From JARFQH01 sp963825595 (GTDB lineage: Bacteria; Desulfobacterota; Desulfobacteria; Desulfobacterales; SG8-13): a stretch of DNA of 64,000 bases. The position numbers and the translations under genes were made by a program. Every line of letters begins with the position of its first letter. The first letter of the stretch is position 1. Shown piece by piece: positions 50,782 to 60,036 of this stretch. Under the pieces are notes generated by a model, which was given only the letters and a program-made list of their open reading frames with translations, had not been told where the DNA came from and ran no database searches. The stretch spans positions 162,844 to 226,843 of the forward strand of contig CAWGUE010000030.1 in assembly GCA_963825595.1 (NCBI GenBank), read 5' to 3'.

Positions 50782-51655
50782 TCAAGCATCCAAGGGGCCG
50801 GAGGATACGATTTCCCTGCGCCAGCGCCAGTTCACATCGATAATCTCACCCGGCCTGTCGATCTGATAGAGGGCTTCGAAGGCCTTTCCAAGTACGGCGG
50901 CCTGTTGCGGGATGTTGTGGGCTTCTCCTAACGGATGCCCAAACGGCCAACGCAAGAAGATCGATCGCGGTGGTTTGATTTCTTCGGTGTATTTTCGCAC
51001 GATAGATATGCTGATGGTGGCGATGCCGACGGCTTCGATGACTCGTTGAATCAATCCAACGGATTGATTGCATATACCTCAGGCCGGCGTCAATAGAACA
51101 ACATCCACCTCGTCTTTTCCGAGTATAGACGCCACTTTGGGAGCGGTCTGGTTTATCAACGTGTCGATGTGGTTACCATCAATATGGCCCATGAAGCTGA
51201 TATGCCGTTCGGCCAAGGCACCGATGCAGCCGGCTGCGGCCATCTCTTTGAGGCGGGTGATGGGAAACACGATATTGATATCTTTGTCGGCGTCGCGGTG
51301 ATCGTAGTAATCGTGGGTGATCGTGTAGTCGTTTTCTATGCTGGCGGCATCGAGAATACGATACGTCGGATCGCCATCGGAATCGGCCATGTTGAATGCG
51401 GGTTGGCTCTCGGTGGTGCAATCCGGCAGTGGTGACGACGGCGATCTTGGATTCATTCAGCGGTTTGGTCACTTCTACCCATGGGATTTTGTCAAGTGCC
51501 AGTGGCTTAAATGCTTCTATCAGCTTATTGGAGAGGTACGGCCAATAGGTCGTCAGGCGGGCAATTCCCTGATGAATGAGTCTTCTTATTGCTACAGGCG
51601 CTTCAAATCTGTTTATTTTTCTCAATCGATACGACCTCATAGTCATATTTGCCAA
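50782..51655 (-). CDS. GrdB-like reductase of the glycine/betaine/proline reductase family, with in-frame UGA
   Basis: About 290 residues. The N-terminal part (PLNESKIAVVTTAGLH) and the rest (SQPAFNMADSDGDPTYRILDA, HDYYDHRDADKDINIVFPITRLKEM, ERHISFMGHIDG) are joined by a one-base shift near 51430. At TGA 51081-51079 the frame reads VVLLTPA-U-GICNQSVGLIQRVIEAVGI, the U-x2-C motif of this selenoprotein group, then WPFGHPLGEAHN. A perfect SECIS-like hairpin follows. The start is uncertain (51655, 51646 or 51640). In known relatives the selenocysteine attacks a C-N or C-S bond; the substrate here is unknown. The nearby copper genes give no clue. Confidence 0.85.
51049..51069 (-). promoter_or_regulatory. 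SECIS hairpin in the GrdB-like gene
   Basis: On the minus strand AATCAATCC pairs perfectly with GGATTGATT (9 bp) around loop GTT. The loop begins 19 nt after the UGA and starts with G. The best-formed SECIS of the window. Confidence 0.85.
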
Positions 51656-51871
51656 GTTCGATGGCCGATTGTTCTATTAATGCGAGAATTCTCCATCGAC
51701 CGGCGGTTTGGTTTGCTGAGGGGTGTGGTGACCTATCGAGCCCACCGCACCAACCGATGCTGCCTTTTTTTGAGAATGGAAAGTATATGAACGAACGGAC
51801 AATAATCAATGTTTATTAGTATTTCTTGCTAAAACAATACGCTAATAAAAATCATCGTCAAAATTAAGGTA

Positions 51872-51961
51872 TCAGTACATGAGGATGAGCGCACCGGTGA
51901 AGGCCGCCAGGACGGACAACAGCCAAAAGAGGATCCTTGCGTGTTTTTTGGACACCAGCAT
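51872..51961 (-). CDS. Possible 29-residue single-helix membrane peptide
   Basis: ATG 51961 to TGA 51872 encodes MLVSKKHARILFWLL-SVLAAFTGALILMY: a basic start, then one hydrophobic helix. Just downstream of the 51970 gene on the same strand. Small-protein-like composition; no clear ribosome-binding site, so coding is tentative. Confidence 0.3.
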   Translation of the reverse strand: MLVSKKHARILFWLLSVLAAFTGALILMY

Positions 51962-51969
51962 AACAGGCG

Positions 51970-52392
51970 CTAGTAACTTTCAATATTGCTTAATATGGTA
52001 AACAATTCAGACGCTATTTCCCAAAAGGCCTGGACGGACACCACAAAAAAGGGCATCTTGAACAAGGCCATCGACCCTGCGCCCCAAGACACCAATAACA
52101 GTATACCTGCATATAACAGTGCCAGAGGAACAGTCTGCAGATGCCCTACCTCATGTTGGATGTTCAGGGAAACCGAGTTCTTCATTTTCAGTCCCCGCCT
52201 GAGAAGCCAGTTTACCGCGGCCGGATGCGGAACCAAAAAATTTCCGAAACCGGTCTTATGCATAAATTTAGATCGAAGGGTTACGGTTGCGTTTATCCCG
52301 TACCATGTTCGTAGCTTCAGAATCTGGGGGTATTGCCTTACGTCTGCCGTCATTTGGCCCTTTTTGCCTCTTTCGGAGACCATCCAGCCCAC
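51970..52392 (-). CDS. Hypothetical protein with two C-terminal membrane helices
   Basis: Up to 140 residues. A basic, soluble N-terminus with PHPAAVNWLLRRGLKMKN, then QHEVGHLQTVPLALLYAGILLLVSWGAGSM and MPFFVVSVQAFWEIASELFTIL. The HEVGH looks like an HExxH metalloprotease motif next to a membrane helix, but no other protease signature is present. Family unknown. The start could be internal. Confidence 0.5.
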   Translation of the reverse strand: MGWMVSERGKKGQMTADVRQYPQILKLRTWYGINATVTLRSKFMHKTGFGNFLVPHPAAVNWLLRRGLKMKNSVSLNIQHEVGHLQTVPLALLYAGILLLVSWGAGSMALFKMPFFVVSVQAFWEIASELFTILSNIESY

Positions 52393-52499
52393 TAATGCCG
52401 ATACACATGGAGTCGGCGTAGCGGCGGCATGACACGATCGGTGTCATCAGCAACGTTCATGCCGATTTTCAAGAGACGAAATGCTTTCTAAGTCATAAA

Positions 52500-53051
52500 T
52501 CAGACAATCAGTAGCTTGAAAGCGATGGCTATCAGGAGAAGACCCCCTAAAATTTCCATCCGTTGTGTAAGCCTGCCGGAAAGTTTATTACCCAATTTCA
52601 TGGCCAGCCAGGTCATTGCGGCTGCCGTGATGCCGATCCACACCGCCATCCAATAAAAGCTTTGCCCCATAATACCGATTCCAAAACCGACTCCCAGGGC
52701 ATCGATACTTGTGGCCAGGGAAAGCATCACCAAACTCATGCCTTTTGTGGGATCGGGGCATGATACCTTTTCTTCACCAGACAGCGTACCTTCTCGAACC
52801 ATCCTGGCACCGATAATAAAAAGGAGGCCGAAAGCAATCCAGGTTCCCCATCTTTGAGCCCAGTCGATGATATAATGGGCGGCCATCCAACCAATGAGGG
52901 GCATCATGAACTGAAAGAGACCGAAATGAAACGACAATCGAAACACTTGCCGGGGTGCACCACAGCGCGTACCGACGCCAAACCCGACGGCAAAAGCATC
53001 ACAGCCGAGCGATACGGCTATCAATCCGATCTCGGTGACGTTTAAGCTCAA
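52500..53051 (-). CDS. mntP: Manganese efflux pump
   Basis: 183 residues, six helices. The two MntP half-motifs are GLIAVSLGCDAFAVGFGVG and MLSLATSIDALGVGFGIG, with the conserved Asp in each. Exports Mn(II). Its start lies 27 bases beyond the phosphatase stop. A manganese riboswitch upstream, common for mntP, is not evident because the phosphatase gene fills that space. Confidence 0.93.
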   Translation of the reverse strand: MSLNVTEIGLIAVSLGCDAFAVGFGVGTRCGAPRQVFRLSFHFGLFQFMMPLIGWMAAHYIIDWAQRWGTWIAFGLLFIIGARMVREGTLSGEEKVSCPDPTKGMSLVMLSLATSIDALGVGFGIGIMGQSFYWMAVWIGITAAAMTWLAMKLGNKLSGRLTQRMEILGGLLLIAIAFKLLIV

Positions 53052-53078
53052 TGATTATCTTTCCGAATGCCTGTTTGC

Positions 53079-53847
53079 TCAGACATGAATGACAATGATG
53101 GTAATATTGTCCTTGCCGCCGTTTTCCAATGCCGTCTGTAGTAGTTCTTGGGCAGTTTGCTCTCGGAGGGAGTTGGCGCTTGAGTATGTCTTCAATCGTA
53201 TTGACTGAAACCAAACCATGAAGTCCGTCGGAGGACAATAGGAAACAGTCTCCATGCGCGATATTTAGTCTGTCGATTTCGATCTCTTCCAGGGGTTCCT
53301 GGGTACCCAAAGCTCGGGTGAGCATATTTCGCAGCGGGTGATAAACCGCCTCATCCGGGGACAATTCACCCTCCTCGATCATTTCCTGGACAAAAGTATT
53401 GTCGCTTGTCAGCTGATTTAACCGTCCGTTGCGGAACCGGTAAATTCGGCTGTCGCCCACATGGGCCAATACGGCAAAATCGCCTGAGAAAACAATCGCC
53501 GATAACGTGGTCCCCATGTGTTCGCATTCCGGATCCTCGATGGCCTCTTGTTTTATTTGCCGGTCTATCGAACGGACGAGTTCCTCAATCTGTCTCAAAT
53601 GGTTTCTTGGAGGTGACCCGGAATGACCGCTGAAGTAAGTTTTCAAAAGATCACAGGCCAACCGACTGGCACGATCACCACAGGAGTGTCCACCGATTCC
53701 ATCGGCCACGGCAAACAACATTCCTCGCCCGTTATTGTGGATAGCGTTATTGTGGATAGCATACGCCACATAATCATCTTCATTGCGTTTTCGTTGCAGC
53801 CCGATGTCGGAAAGCGCGTAATACCGCATCGTATCGATTGTCGTCAT
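53079..53847 (-). CDS. PP2C-type Ser/Thr protein phosphatase, frameshifted near the C-terminus
   Basis: About 255 residues when one base near 53160 is corrected; otherwise the frame runs on aberrantly to 52999. Motifs: ALSDIGLQRKRNEDDYV, FAVADGIGGHSCGDRASRL, LAHVGDSRIYRFRNGRLNQLTSDNT, FLLSSDGLHGLV. The corrected tail is EQTAQELLQTALENGGKDNITIIVIHV with the metal-binding GGKDN. It should dephosphorylate targets of the Ser/Thr kinase encoded two genes upstream. Confidence 0.9.
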
Positions 53848-53869
53848 TGACCCTGGCCTGTTTGAGTGT

Positions 53870-54208
53870 TTACTGAAGCCGTTTCATGAATTGAATGCGG
53901 CCGTTTTGTTTGTCTACCAATAGTTCATCGATCAGGCTGCCGTCCGGTCGGACGACCCGGGCGACATAGTACCTCCCCTTATTTTGCAATCCTTTGAGGC
54001 GGTAAGATTCAGTAATACGGCGGCTCGCTTCCCGGTCGATGATTATTCTGGCAGTACCGGTACCCATACCGTCGAGAATGTCCTGCAGGCGTTGCGAATC
54101 CTCCACGCTGTCATTTGTTTTGCCTTGGCCAGCAGTTTCTTCCACATCTGGCAGACGGTGACGGCCGGCTCGTTTGATCAGCTTTTCTATGGATTCTATC
54201 AGATTCAT
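53870..54208 (-). CDS. Hypothetical protein linked to the kinase/phosphatase pair
   Basis: 112 residues, soluble. An acidic middle region (EETAGQGKTNDSVEDSQRL) separates a helical start from a beta-rich C-terminal part (ARIIIDREASRRITESYRLKG, YYVARVVRPDGSLIDELLVDKQNGRIQFM). No family recognised. It lies 21 bases from the kinase and 22 from the phosphatase, and may be a substrate or adaptor. Confidence 0.65.
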   Translation of the reverse strand: MNLIESIEKLIKRAGRHRLPDVEETAGQGKTNDSVEDSQRLQDILDGMGTGTARIIIDREASRRITESYRLKGLQNKGRYYVARVVRPDGSLIDELLVDKQNGRIQFMKRLQ

Positions 54209-54229
54209 GTCTTCACCTAAATGTTACCG

Positions 54230-56068
54230 TTATTTCAATGGTAAGATTGTCCGGAAGCCGACATCCTCGAATCCTTCCCAGGGCGACCGGCCAACCGGAG
54301 GTTCTTCCGCTATTGTGGAGGCCCAATCGATCACGCGGGCCCTGGGACCGGAAGCGGAACTTTTGTATTCTCCCGTCCACTCTTTCAGCTGCATACCCAA
54401 ATCGATCAGCGGCATTGACACCACTGATTGAACACTATTTCCCGAATGCGTCAATGAACTCGAGTCAGGAGTATTCGACTGTCCCATCATTTGTGAGTGT
54501 GCGTTTTGACTTGGAAGGGGTTCGTCCACCGCGGAGGATGAAAAATTAACCGGCATTCTTTCCCTGAGCCAGCCGGCCGCGGTGCGCCACTCAGCCGCAG
54601 TCGGCAGTCTTTTATCATAGTGACTGGCATAAGCATGGGCGCCATAAAAGGTGACACGCACCACTGGTTTCGGTGCATAGGCCGCCTCTCGCAAGTGAAA
54701 TCGACCGTCTCTGTAAAGAATCTGCTCATAGGGCGCGGTCCCTGAACCCAGGTACACCCAGATTTGATCACCGTTGCGAACAACACCATCGGAAACATTT
54801 AATTGGTCTTTTAGTTCATTGAGAAATTCAAGAAAATGATGGTTGGTCACTTTTTCTCGGTCTATGTAAAATGGGGCCGGTGACGGCTCAGCACTCATTT
54901 GAGTGGCCTCCGATTCGATAAGGATCATTTTACGGGCGTCTTTACCCCGGATGTCATTTTTCAGGGTATCAGGTCCAGATTGCGATTGTGATGTTACCGG
55001 CGAGACTTCTCGAATCGCCGCTTCATCATTCGAGCGGTTGAAAAATCCGGGATTGCCCAACAAATGCCATAGCGTCATAGCAATCAAGGCGATAAAGACA
55101 AAGCCGGCACCAAACCTTGTCCAGACGTGAATGTTGGTGCGCTGCGGAGGCATTTTTGCATCGGCTTGATTGTCGGTGAGATATTTGAAATTGTCTAAAA
55201 CCGCCTTGATCGCCAGCGTGAGTTCTTCAACGGACTGATATCGTTTAACCGAATCTTCATGGGTGGCTTTCTGAACGATGGCATCGATTTTTTCTAAGAA
55301 CGGATTTGCCGTTTCCTTGAGTTTGACCGACTTCAACGGTATTGTTTTCGACTCGATTTTGCCTTCCACCGCTTCGAAGAGAATCTTACCCAGAGAATAT
55401 ATATCTGCCGGGGGGCCGACTTTACGAAAGTCCATGAATTGCTCGGGTGCCATATAATTCATGCTCCCTTTCACGTCCCACGAATTGGATATGGCCCGCA
55501 TACGAACACTGCGGGCCAGGCCGAAATCGGCAATTTTGGGGATGTCGCCGTCCATGAGAACATTTTCCGGCTTCATATCCCGATGGACGATGCCTTTTTG
55601 ATGAATCGCCGTTACGCCCTCCAGTACCGGAAGAAAATACGTTGTCAACCAGTCTCTCAGCAACTCGACTTCATCGCCAAACCCGTCTTCGGACATGGTA
55701 AAGCGCAGGGTATTGCCGGGTATATACTCCATGGCGATATACTGCACCGGTATGACCTTATCCCTCTTGCGCGCTTGATAGGTACCGAAATCATAAATCT
55801 GGAGGATGTTCGCGTGCCGGACCTGGGCCATGGTTTGTACTTCCCGATGGAGCCGTTCGAGCATCGCCGCCTTTTCTTCGGGATTGTCCTCGAAACTCTC
55901 GAGAAGTTCTTCTGAGATGATTTTAATGGCCACGTCCCTGTTGAGGTTGAGCTGATGGGCACGGTAAACCTCACCCATCCCACCCTTGCCGATGCGTTCG
56001 ATCAGCACCCATTTTTCATCGAGGATGTCACCGGTTTTAAACAGCGGATGAGAATCCGGTTTTTCCAT
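54230..56068 (-). CDS. Membrane Ser/Thr protein kinase with C-terminal FGE-sulfatase-type domain
   Basis: 612 residues from MEKPDSHPLFKTGD at 56068 (GAGG 8 bases upstream); the ATG at 56116 or 56146 would add a short tail. The kinase domain is complete: IGKGGMGEVYRAHQ, VAIKII lysine, IVHRDMKPENVLMD, ADFGLARS, and MAPEQFM. A membrane helix (FVFIALIAMTLWHLL) leads to an outer domain of the formylglycine-generating-enzyme type (FYIDREKVTNHHFLEFLNEL, VRVTFYGAHAYASHYDKRLPTAAEWRTAAGWL, PWEGFEDVGFRTI), here more likely a ligand-sensing module than an enzyme. Operon with a hypothetical gene and PP2C phosphatase. Confidence 0.93.
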   Translation of the reverse strand: MEKPDSHPLFKTGDILDEKWVLIERIGKGGMGEVYRAHQLNLNRDVAIKIISEELLESFEDNPEEKAAMLERLHREVQTMAQVRHANILQIYDFGTYQARKRDKVIPVQYIAMEYIPGNTLRFTMSEDGFGDEVELLRDWLTTYFLPVLEGVTAIHQKGIVHRDMKPENVLMDGDIPKIADFGLARSVRMRAISNSWDVKGSMNYMAPEQFMDFRKVGPPADIYSLGKILFEAVEGKIESKTIPLKSVKLKETANPFLEKIDAIVQKATHEDSVKRYQSVEELTLAIKAVLDNFKYLTDNQADAKMPPQRTNIHVWTRFGAGFVFIALIAMTLWHLLGNPGFFNRSNDEAAIREVSPVTSQSQSGPDTLKNDIRGKDARKMILIESEATQMSAEPSPAPFYIDREKVTNHHFLEFLNELKDQLNVSDGVVRNGDQIWVYLGSGTAPYEQILYRDGRFHLREAAYAPKPVVRVTFYGAHAYASHYDKRLPTAAEWRTAAGWLRERMPVNFSSSAVDEPLPSQNAHSQMMGQSNTPDSSSLTHSGNSVQSVVSMPLIDLGMQLKEWTGEYKSSASGPRARVIDWASTIAEEPPVGRSPWEGFEDVGFRTILPLK

Positions 56069-56241
56069 AGTACCGTCCTCACTTCCCAAGCGATCTTTCA
56101 ATCCAACTTCATCCATAATAATAACTTGTCCGCCGAGTGAGAACATGCGTTCTCATATTTTTCCAGTTATCGGCAGTGATTGTTGAAAAAAGGTCCAGCA
56201 TATTGCTTTTATTGTTCTCGACAATGAATATCGCTCTTGCT

Positions 56242-56745
56242 CTATCCACAGCAAGCGGCATTCGGGGTTGTATTGATGCCGGTGTTGCTCTTAACTCCAG
56301 CTGTTTTTGCACGCTCGATGACCCGTGTGATCTGGGGGACGAGCTTCGGGCCAAAGCTCGCTGACTTTGAGATGGCCATGGTCATCATAAAACCAAGGGC
56401 GAGTCCAAACAGGCCCACCAAGATGGCAGCACCGGTTTCACCTATCTGCCACTCGTTGCCCACACTGGCGCCGACAAAGGCCCCGGCCATCAGCCACAAG
56501 ACCGGGATGATGTAAAGAAAAACGGCGCCGGTCCAGAGAGCGGATTCCTTCAGATAGATCGAAACCACGTCCCCTTGATCGGCCCCAATGGGGTTTTTCA
56601 CCATAGCGACCATTTTGGCACTGGTTAAACACGACCGGCATCCATGCGAGTGCTCGCACCCTCCGCAGGCGTTTCTGCGGTCGGTGACGACTTCCGCCAT
56701 GCCATTGTCAAAAGTATGGAGAACCAATCCATTTCGTTCAGCCAT
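56242..56745 (-). CDS. RseC/MucC-family (SoxR-reducing type) membrane protein
   Basis: 167 residues. The N-terminal part has a cysteine cluster (RRNACGGCEHSHGCRSCL) as in RseC proteins, then two membrane helices (ALWTGAVFLYIIPVLWLMAGAFVGASVG, GAAILVGLFGLALGFMMTMAIS), and a C-terminal CC tail (NAACCG). Such proteins are linked to redox control of sigma-E or Rnf/SoxR systems. Directly downstream of the copper ATPase gene (15 bases), so cotranscribed. Confidence 0.9.
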   Translation of the reverse strand: MAERNGLVLHTFDNGMAEVVTDRRNACGGCEHSHGCRSCLTSAKMVAMVKNPIGADQGDVVSIYLKESALWTGAVFLYIIPVLWLMAGAFVGASVGNEWQIGETGAAILVGLFGLALGFMMTMAISKSASFGPKLVPQITRVIERAKTAGVKSNTGINTTPNAACCG

Positions 56746-56760
56746 TATATTCTCCTCCTC

Positions 56761-59208
56761 TTATGCGATCTTGGCTTTGTATAGACGCAGGCTGTTTGTG
56801 ACCACCGAAATGCTGCTCACGGCCATGGCCAGGGCTGCGAGAATGGGGTGAAGTTGTCGCAGCATGATCGGCAGCGTCTCTATCGGCGCCAAAACACCGG
56901 CAGCCAAGGGAATCAGGATAATGTTATAGACAAAGGCCAGAAAAAGGTTCTGACGCACCGTGCGCATGGTTTTGCGACTGATGAGGATGGCCCGTGGAAT
57001 GCCTGCCAGACTGCCGCTCGACAGAATCACGTCGGCGGTTTCGATGGCAACATCCGTACCTGTGCCGATGGCCATGCCCAAATCGGCCTGGGCCAGGGCT
57101 GGTGCATCATTGATACCGTCACCCACCATGCCGACCCGGGCGCCGGTCGCCTGAATTTTTTTGATTTGCTCCGACTTCTCCTCCGGCCTGACTTCGGCGT
57201 ATATGTCGTCGATACCGACCTTGGCGCCAATGGTGTTGGCCGTATTGACGTTGTCTCCCGTGAGCATCGCCACCTTGAGACCTTGTTTGTGAAGCATCTT
57301 AATGGCATCGGCCGATTCGGGTTTGAGCGTGTCGGCCACGGCGATGAGGCCGATCAAGCGATCATCCGCCTCGACGACCATAACCGTTTTGCCCTGCTGC
57401 TGGATCTCTTCGATCCGGTCCGAAACAGAATCCATTCCAGTTCCGGCGTCGTCGAACCACTTGGGTTTACCGATCCGTATCCGCCGATTGTCGATGACGG
57501 CTTCGACCCCAAGTCCACCATGGGCCTTGAAATTCAGAGGCTCCCAAAGTTTGAGTGCTTTCGCCATGGCGTCCTTGACAATGGCTTTTCCCAGCGGGTG
57601 TTCGGAGCCCCTTTCCGCGGACGCCGCCAACTGCAATAACCGGTCTGAATCAACGGATTCGGTGGCCAATGAGATGATGCCGACAACCGCCGGTTTACCC
57701 TCGGTTATGGTGCCGGTTTTATCCAGGACGATGGCATCCAGCTTTGTTGCATTTTCCAGTGCCTCTCCCCTTTTAAACAGGATACCGTTCTCTGCACCCT
57801 TGCCGGTACCGGCCATAATTGCCGTGGGTGTCGCCAACCCCAGAGCGCAGGGGCAAGCGATCACAAGCACGGCCACCATCCGGATCATTGCCGGCACGAA
57901 CTCACCGGTGACCAGCCACCACAAGCCGAATGTCACCAGGGCGATTCCGATCACTGTGGGGACGAACACCCCCGAAATTCGATCGGCCAAAGCTTGAATC
58001 GGTGCCTTACTCCCCTGGGCCTCCTGTACGAGTTTGATGATCTGCGCCAGGGCGGTCTCCTTGCCTACCCTCGTGGCCTCGAAACGCAGCATGCCTTCAC
58101 CGTTGATGGTACCCCCCACAACGATATCGCCGGGCTGCTTGTCAACCGGCAATGGCTCTCCACTGAGCATCGATTCATCAACGGCCGAGTTTCCCTGGAG
58201 AACAGTTCCGTCCACAGGTATCTTTTCACCGGGACGAACGATCACGATATGTCCCTTCTTCACAGCTGTCAGCGGGATTTCCTTTTCCACGTTGTCTTCA
58301 AGGACCGTGGCGGTTTTTGGCTGGAGTCCGATCAACTTGCGTATGGCACCGCCGGTTTTGCCCTTTGTCCGGGCCTCGAGCATTTTGCCCAGCTTTATCA
58401 GGGTGATTATGACTGCCGAGGTTTCGAAATAAACATGCGCGCCCAGACTTGGGAAAAGGAGCACACCGAGGGAGTAAAAGTATGCCACGGATGACCCGAG
58501 AGCGATAAGGACATCCATGTTGGCGCTGCCATTGCGCAGGCTCTTGTAACCGCCGGTGTAGTAATCCCAGCCGGTGTAAAATTGAACCGGGGTCGCCAAA
58601 AAGAAAAACATCCAATTGACCCAAGCCCCATGGATCCACGGGCCCGCAAGCCCGAAATCACGCGCCATGCTCAGCAAAAAGAGCGGGGTGGCAAAAAGGA
58701 CACCGACGATAAACTTGCGCGTCTGATCTTTAATTTCTGCGTCACGGGCGGCCTGCTCGGCATCGGCAGCGTCGGGTGCATCTTCTGCTGCAATAGCGCC
58801 ATATCCGGCCTTTTCGACGGCGAGTACGATGTCGTTGACATCTAACAGCCCCGGCAAGTAGTCGACTCTGGCTCTTTCAGTGGCAAAGTTGACCTCTGCT
58901 TTTATAACGCCCGGCAGCTTTCGGTTCAGCGCGCGTTCGATGTTAGCGGCGCAGCTGGCGCAGGTCATTCCGGTAATCGGAAGTTCTGCGTGAGCGATGG
59001 CCACCCCGTATCCAGCACCTTCGATACCGTCGACCAGGTTTTGGATATCCAATCGTTCAGTATCGAAGGATATCACGGCCTGTTCCGCGGCAAAGTTCAC
59101 ATTTACTTCACCGATACCCGGTAATTTGCCGATCGAGCGCTCGATATTTTGAGCACAGCTGACGCAACTCATACCGGTTACCGGCATTGTTACAGATTTA
59201 GTCGACAT
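56761..59208 (-). CDS. copA: Copper-exporting P1B-type ATPase
   Basis: 815 residues. Two N-terminal heavy-metal domains (GMSCVSCAQNIERS, GMTCASCAANIER), eight membrane helices with the metal site ACPCALGLATP, actuator GEPLPVDKQ (from SMLSGEPLPVDKQPGD), phosphorylation loop DKTGTITEGKP, HP motif SEHPLGKAIV and hinge GDGINDAPALAQADLGMAIG. It pumps Cu(I) from the cytoplasm. Frame intact. RseC-like gene downstream. Confidence 0.97.
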   Translation of the reverse strand: MSTKSVTMPVTGMSCVSCAQNIERSIGKLPGIGEVNVNFAAEQAVISFDTERLDIQNLVDGIEGAGYGVAIAHAELPITGMTCASCAANIERALNRKLPGVIKAEVNFATERARVDYLPGLLDVNDIVLAVEKAGYGAIAAEDAPDAADAEQAARDAEIKDQTRKFIVGVLFATPLFLLSMARDFGLAGPWIHGAWVNWMFFFLATPVQFYTGWDYYTGGYKSLRNGSANMDVLIALGSSVAYFYSLGVLLFPSLGAHVYFETSAVIITLIKLGKMLEARTKGKTGGAIRKLIGLQPKTATVLEDNVEKEIPLTAVKKGHIVIVRPGEKIPVDGTVLQGNSAVDESMLSGEPLPVDKQPGDIVVGGTINGEGMLRFEATRVGKETALAQIIKLVQEAQGSKAPIQALADRISGVFVPTVIGIALVTFGLWWLVTGEFVPAMIRMVAVLVIACPCALGLATPTAIMAGTGKGAENGILFKRGEALENATKLDAIVLDKTGTITEGKPAVVGIISLATESVDSDRLLQLAASAERGSEHPLGKAIVKDAMAKALKLWEPLNFKAHGGLGVEAVIDNRRIRIGKPKWFDDAGTGMDSVSDRIEEIQQQGKTVMVVEADDRLIGLIAVADTLKPESADAIKMLHKQGLKVAMLTGDNVNTANTIGAKVGIDDIYAEVRPEEKSEQIKKIQATGARVGMVGDGINDAPALAQADLGMAIGTGTDVAIETADVILSSGSLAGIPRAILISRKTMRTVRQNLFLAFVYNIILIPLAAGVLAPIETLPIMLRQLHPILAALAMAVSSISVVTNSLRLYKAKIA

Positions 59209-59282
59209 GACGATTTCCTTCCATAATGTTTACAGGTGCGGCTGTTATAAGCGACAGTTTACGGGGCGCAATTACTGGTTGA
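59209..59282. other. Upstream region of copA
   Basis: Short A/T-rich region that should hold part of the copA promoter. No CueR-type operator is recognisable. Confidence 0.3.
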
Positions 59283-59335
59283 TTCAATGACCTCCGGTAA
59301 AGCCGGAGGAATGGATTGTGAACCGCTCAAAGCGA
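59283..59335 (-). repeat. Short repeat with hairpin, copy 2
   Basis: Reverse complement of the 36252-36304 unit, including the ACCTCCGG-TAAA-GCCGGAGG stem. Lies upstream of copA. The two short ORFs overlapping it and the rest of the gap to 59572 have no support as genes. Confidence 0.6.
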
Positions 59336-59572
59336 TCATTGAAAACCATTCGTTCGAGCAACCAGCCGGTCATTGAATGTAGTTTTTTAAAGGAATATGG
59401 TATCGACCTTACCGGTTGTAAGCGGTCCGCAGTTAGGCTGAATCTGCTCCGTGAACACCATATTTTACCTGTTTTTAAATATATAATAATCATCGTCTCC
59501 GGTATTTGTTAACTTCTGGAACTGTCAAACTTTGAGAGTCTTCCCAGCAATACTGGGGGTTAACGATGATTA

Positions 59573-59989
59573 TTATGGTTGCACTTGCCAGGAAAAGATG
59601 CGCTCCGAATCCTTGCCGACACCTTTGATAATCAGGGTAACGGTTTCGGTGCCCGGCGCGAGAGCCGGAAAGGAAAGCGTGCCGCTGCGATGATGGCCAC
59701 CGGGCGGCGATCCGTCCCAACCAGTCGGCGGAAAAGTGTTGCCCTTGTTGTCTTTAAGACTGCTGATAGCCGCCAGATCCTGATCGAGCTCAACCGAATG
59801 GGTGCTCAATCGAACTTCAAAGCGAGCTTCACTCCCCGCCTTCAGTTCAACGGGTGTGGCATCTATCCGAACACCGTTTTCATTGTTCGATTGACGGTCA
59901 TAGGCGTGAACATGAATTGCAGAGCCGAGTATTATGGTTACTGCAATCACAACTGCAGATAAATTCGAAAACCAATTCCTGTTGCTCAT
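59573..59989 (-). CDS. Exported beta-sandwich-like protein, unknown
   Basis: 138 residues. Signal peptide (NLSAVVIAVTIILGSAIHVHA), then a beta-rich domain: VRIDATPVELKAGSEARFEVRLSTHSVELDQDLAAISSLKDNKGNTFPPTGWDGSPPGGHHRSGTLSF and TVTLIIKGVGKDSERIFSWQV. The His pair in GGHHRSG and the CopC-like length suggest a periplasmic metal protein, but no cysteine is present and the family is not recognised. Confidence 0.7.
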   Translation of the reverse strand: MSNRNWFSNLSAVVIAVTIILGSAIHVHAYDRQSNNENGVRIDATPVELKAGSEARFEVRLSTHSVELDQDLAAISSLKDNKGNTFPPTGWDGSPPGGHHRSGTLSFPALAPGTETVTLIIKGVGKDSERIFSWQVQP

Positions 59990-60036
59990 GATTTAAGTCC
60001 TCCTGGGGGATACGATATGCACTCTTTGTTTTACCG

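Noticed and set aside
52999..53079. Extended C-terminus of the phosphatase
   Set aside because: The natural PP2C tail with GGKDN is in the other frame ending at 53079; the extension is a frameshift product.
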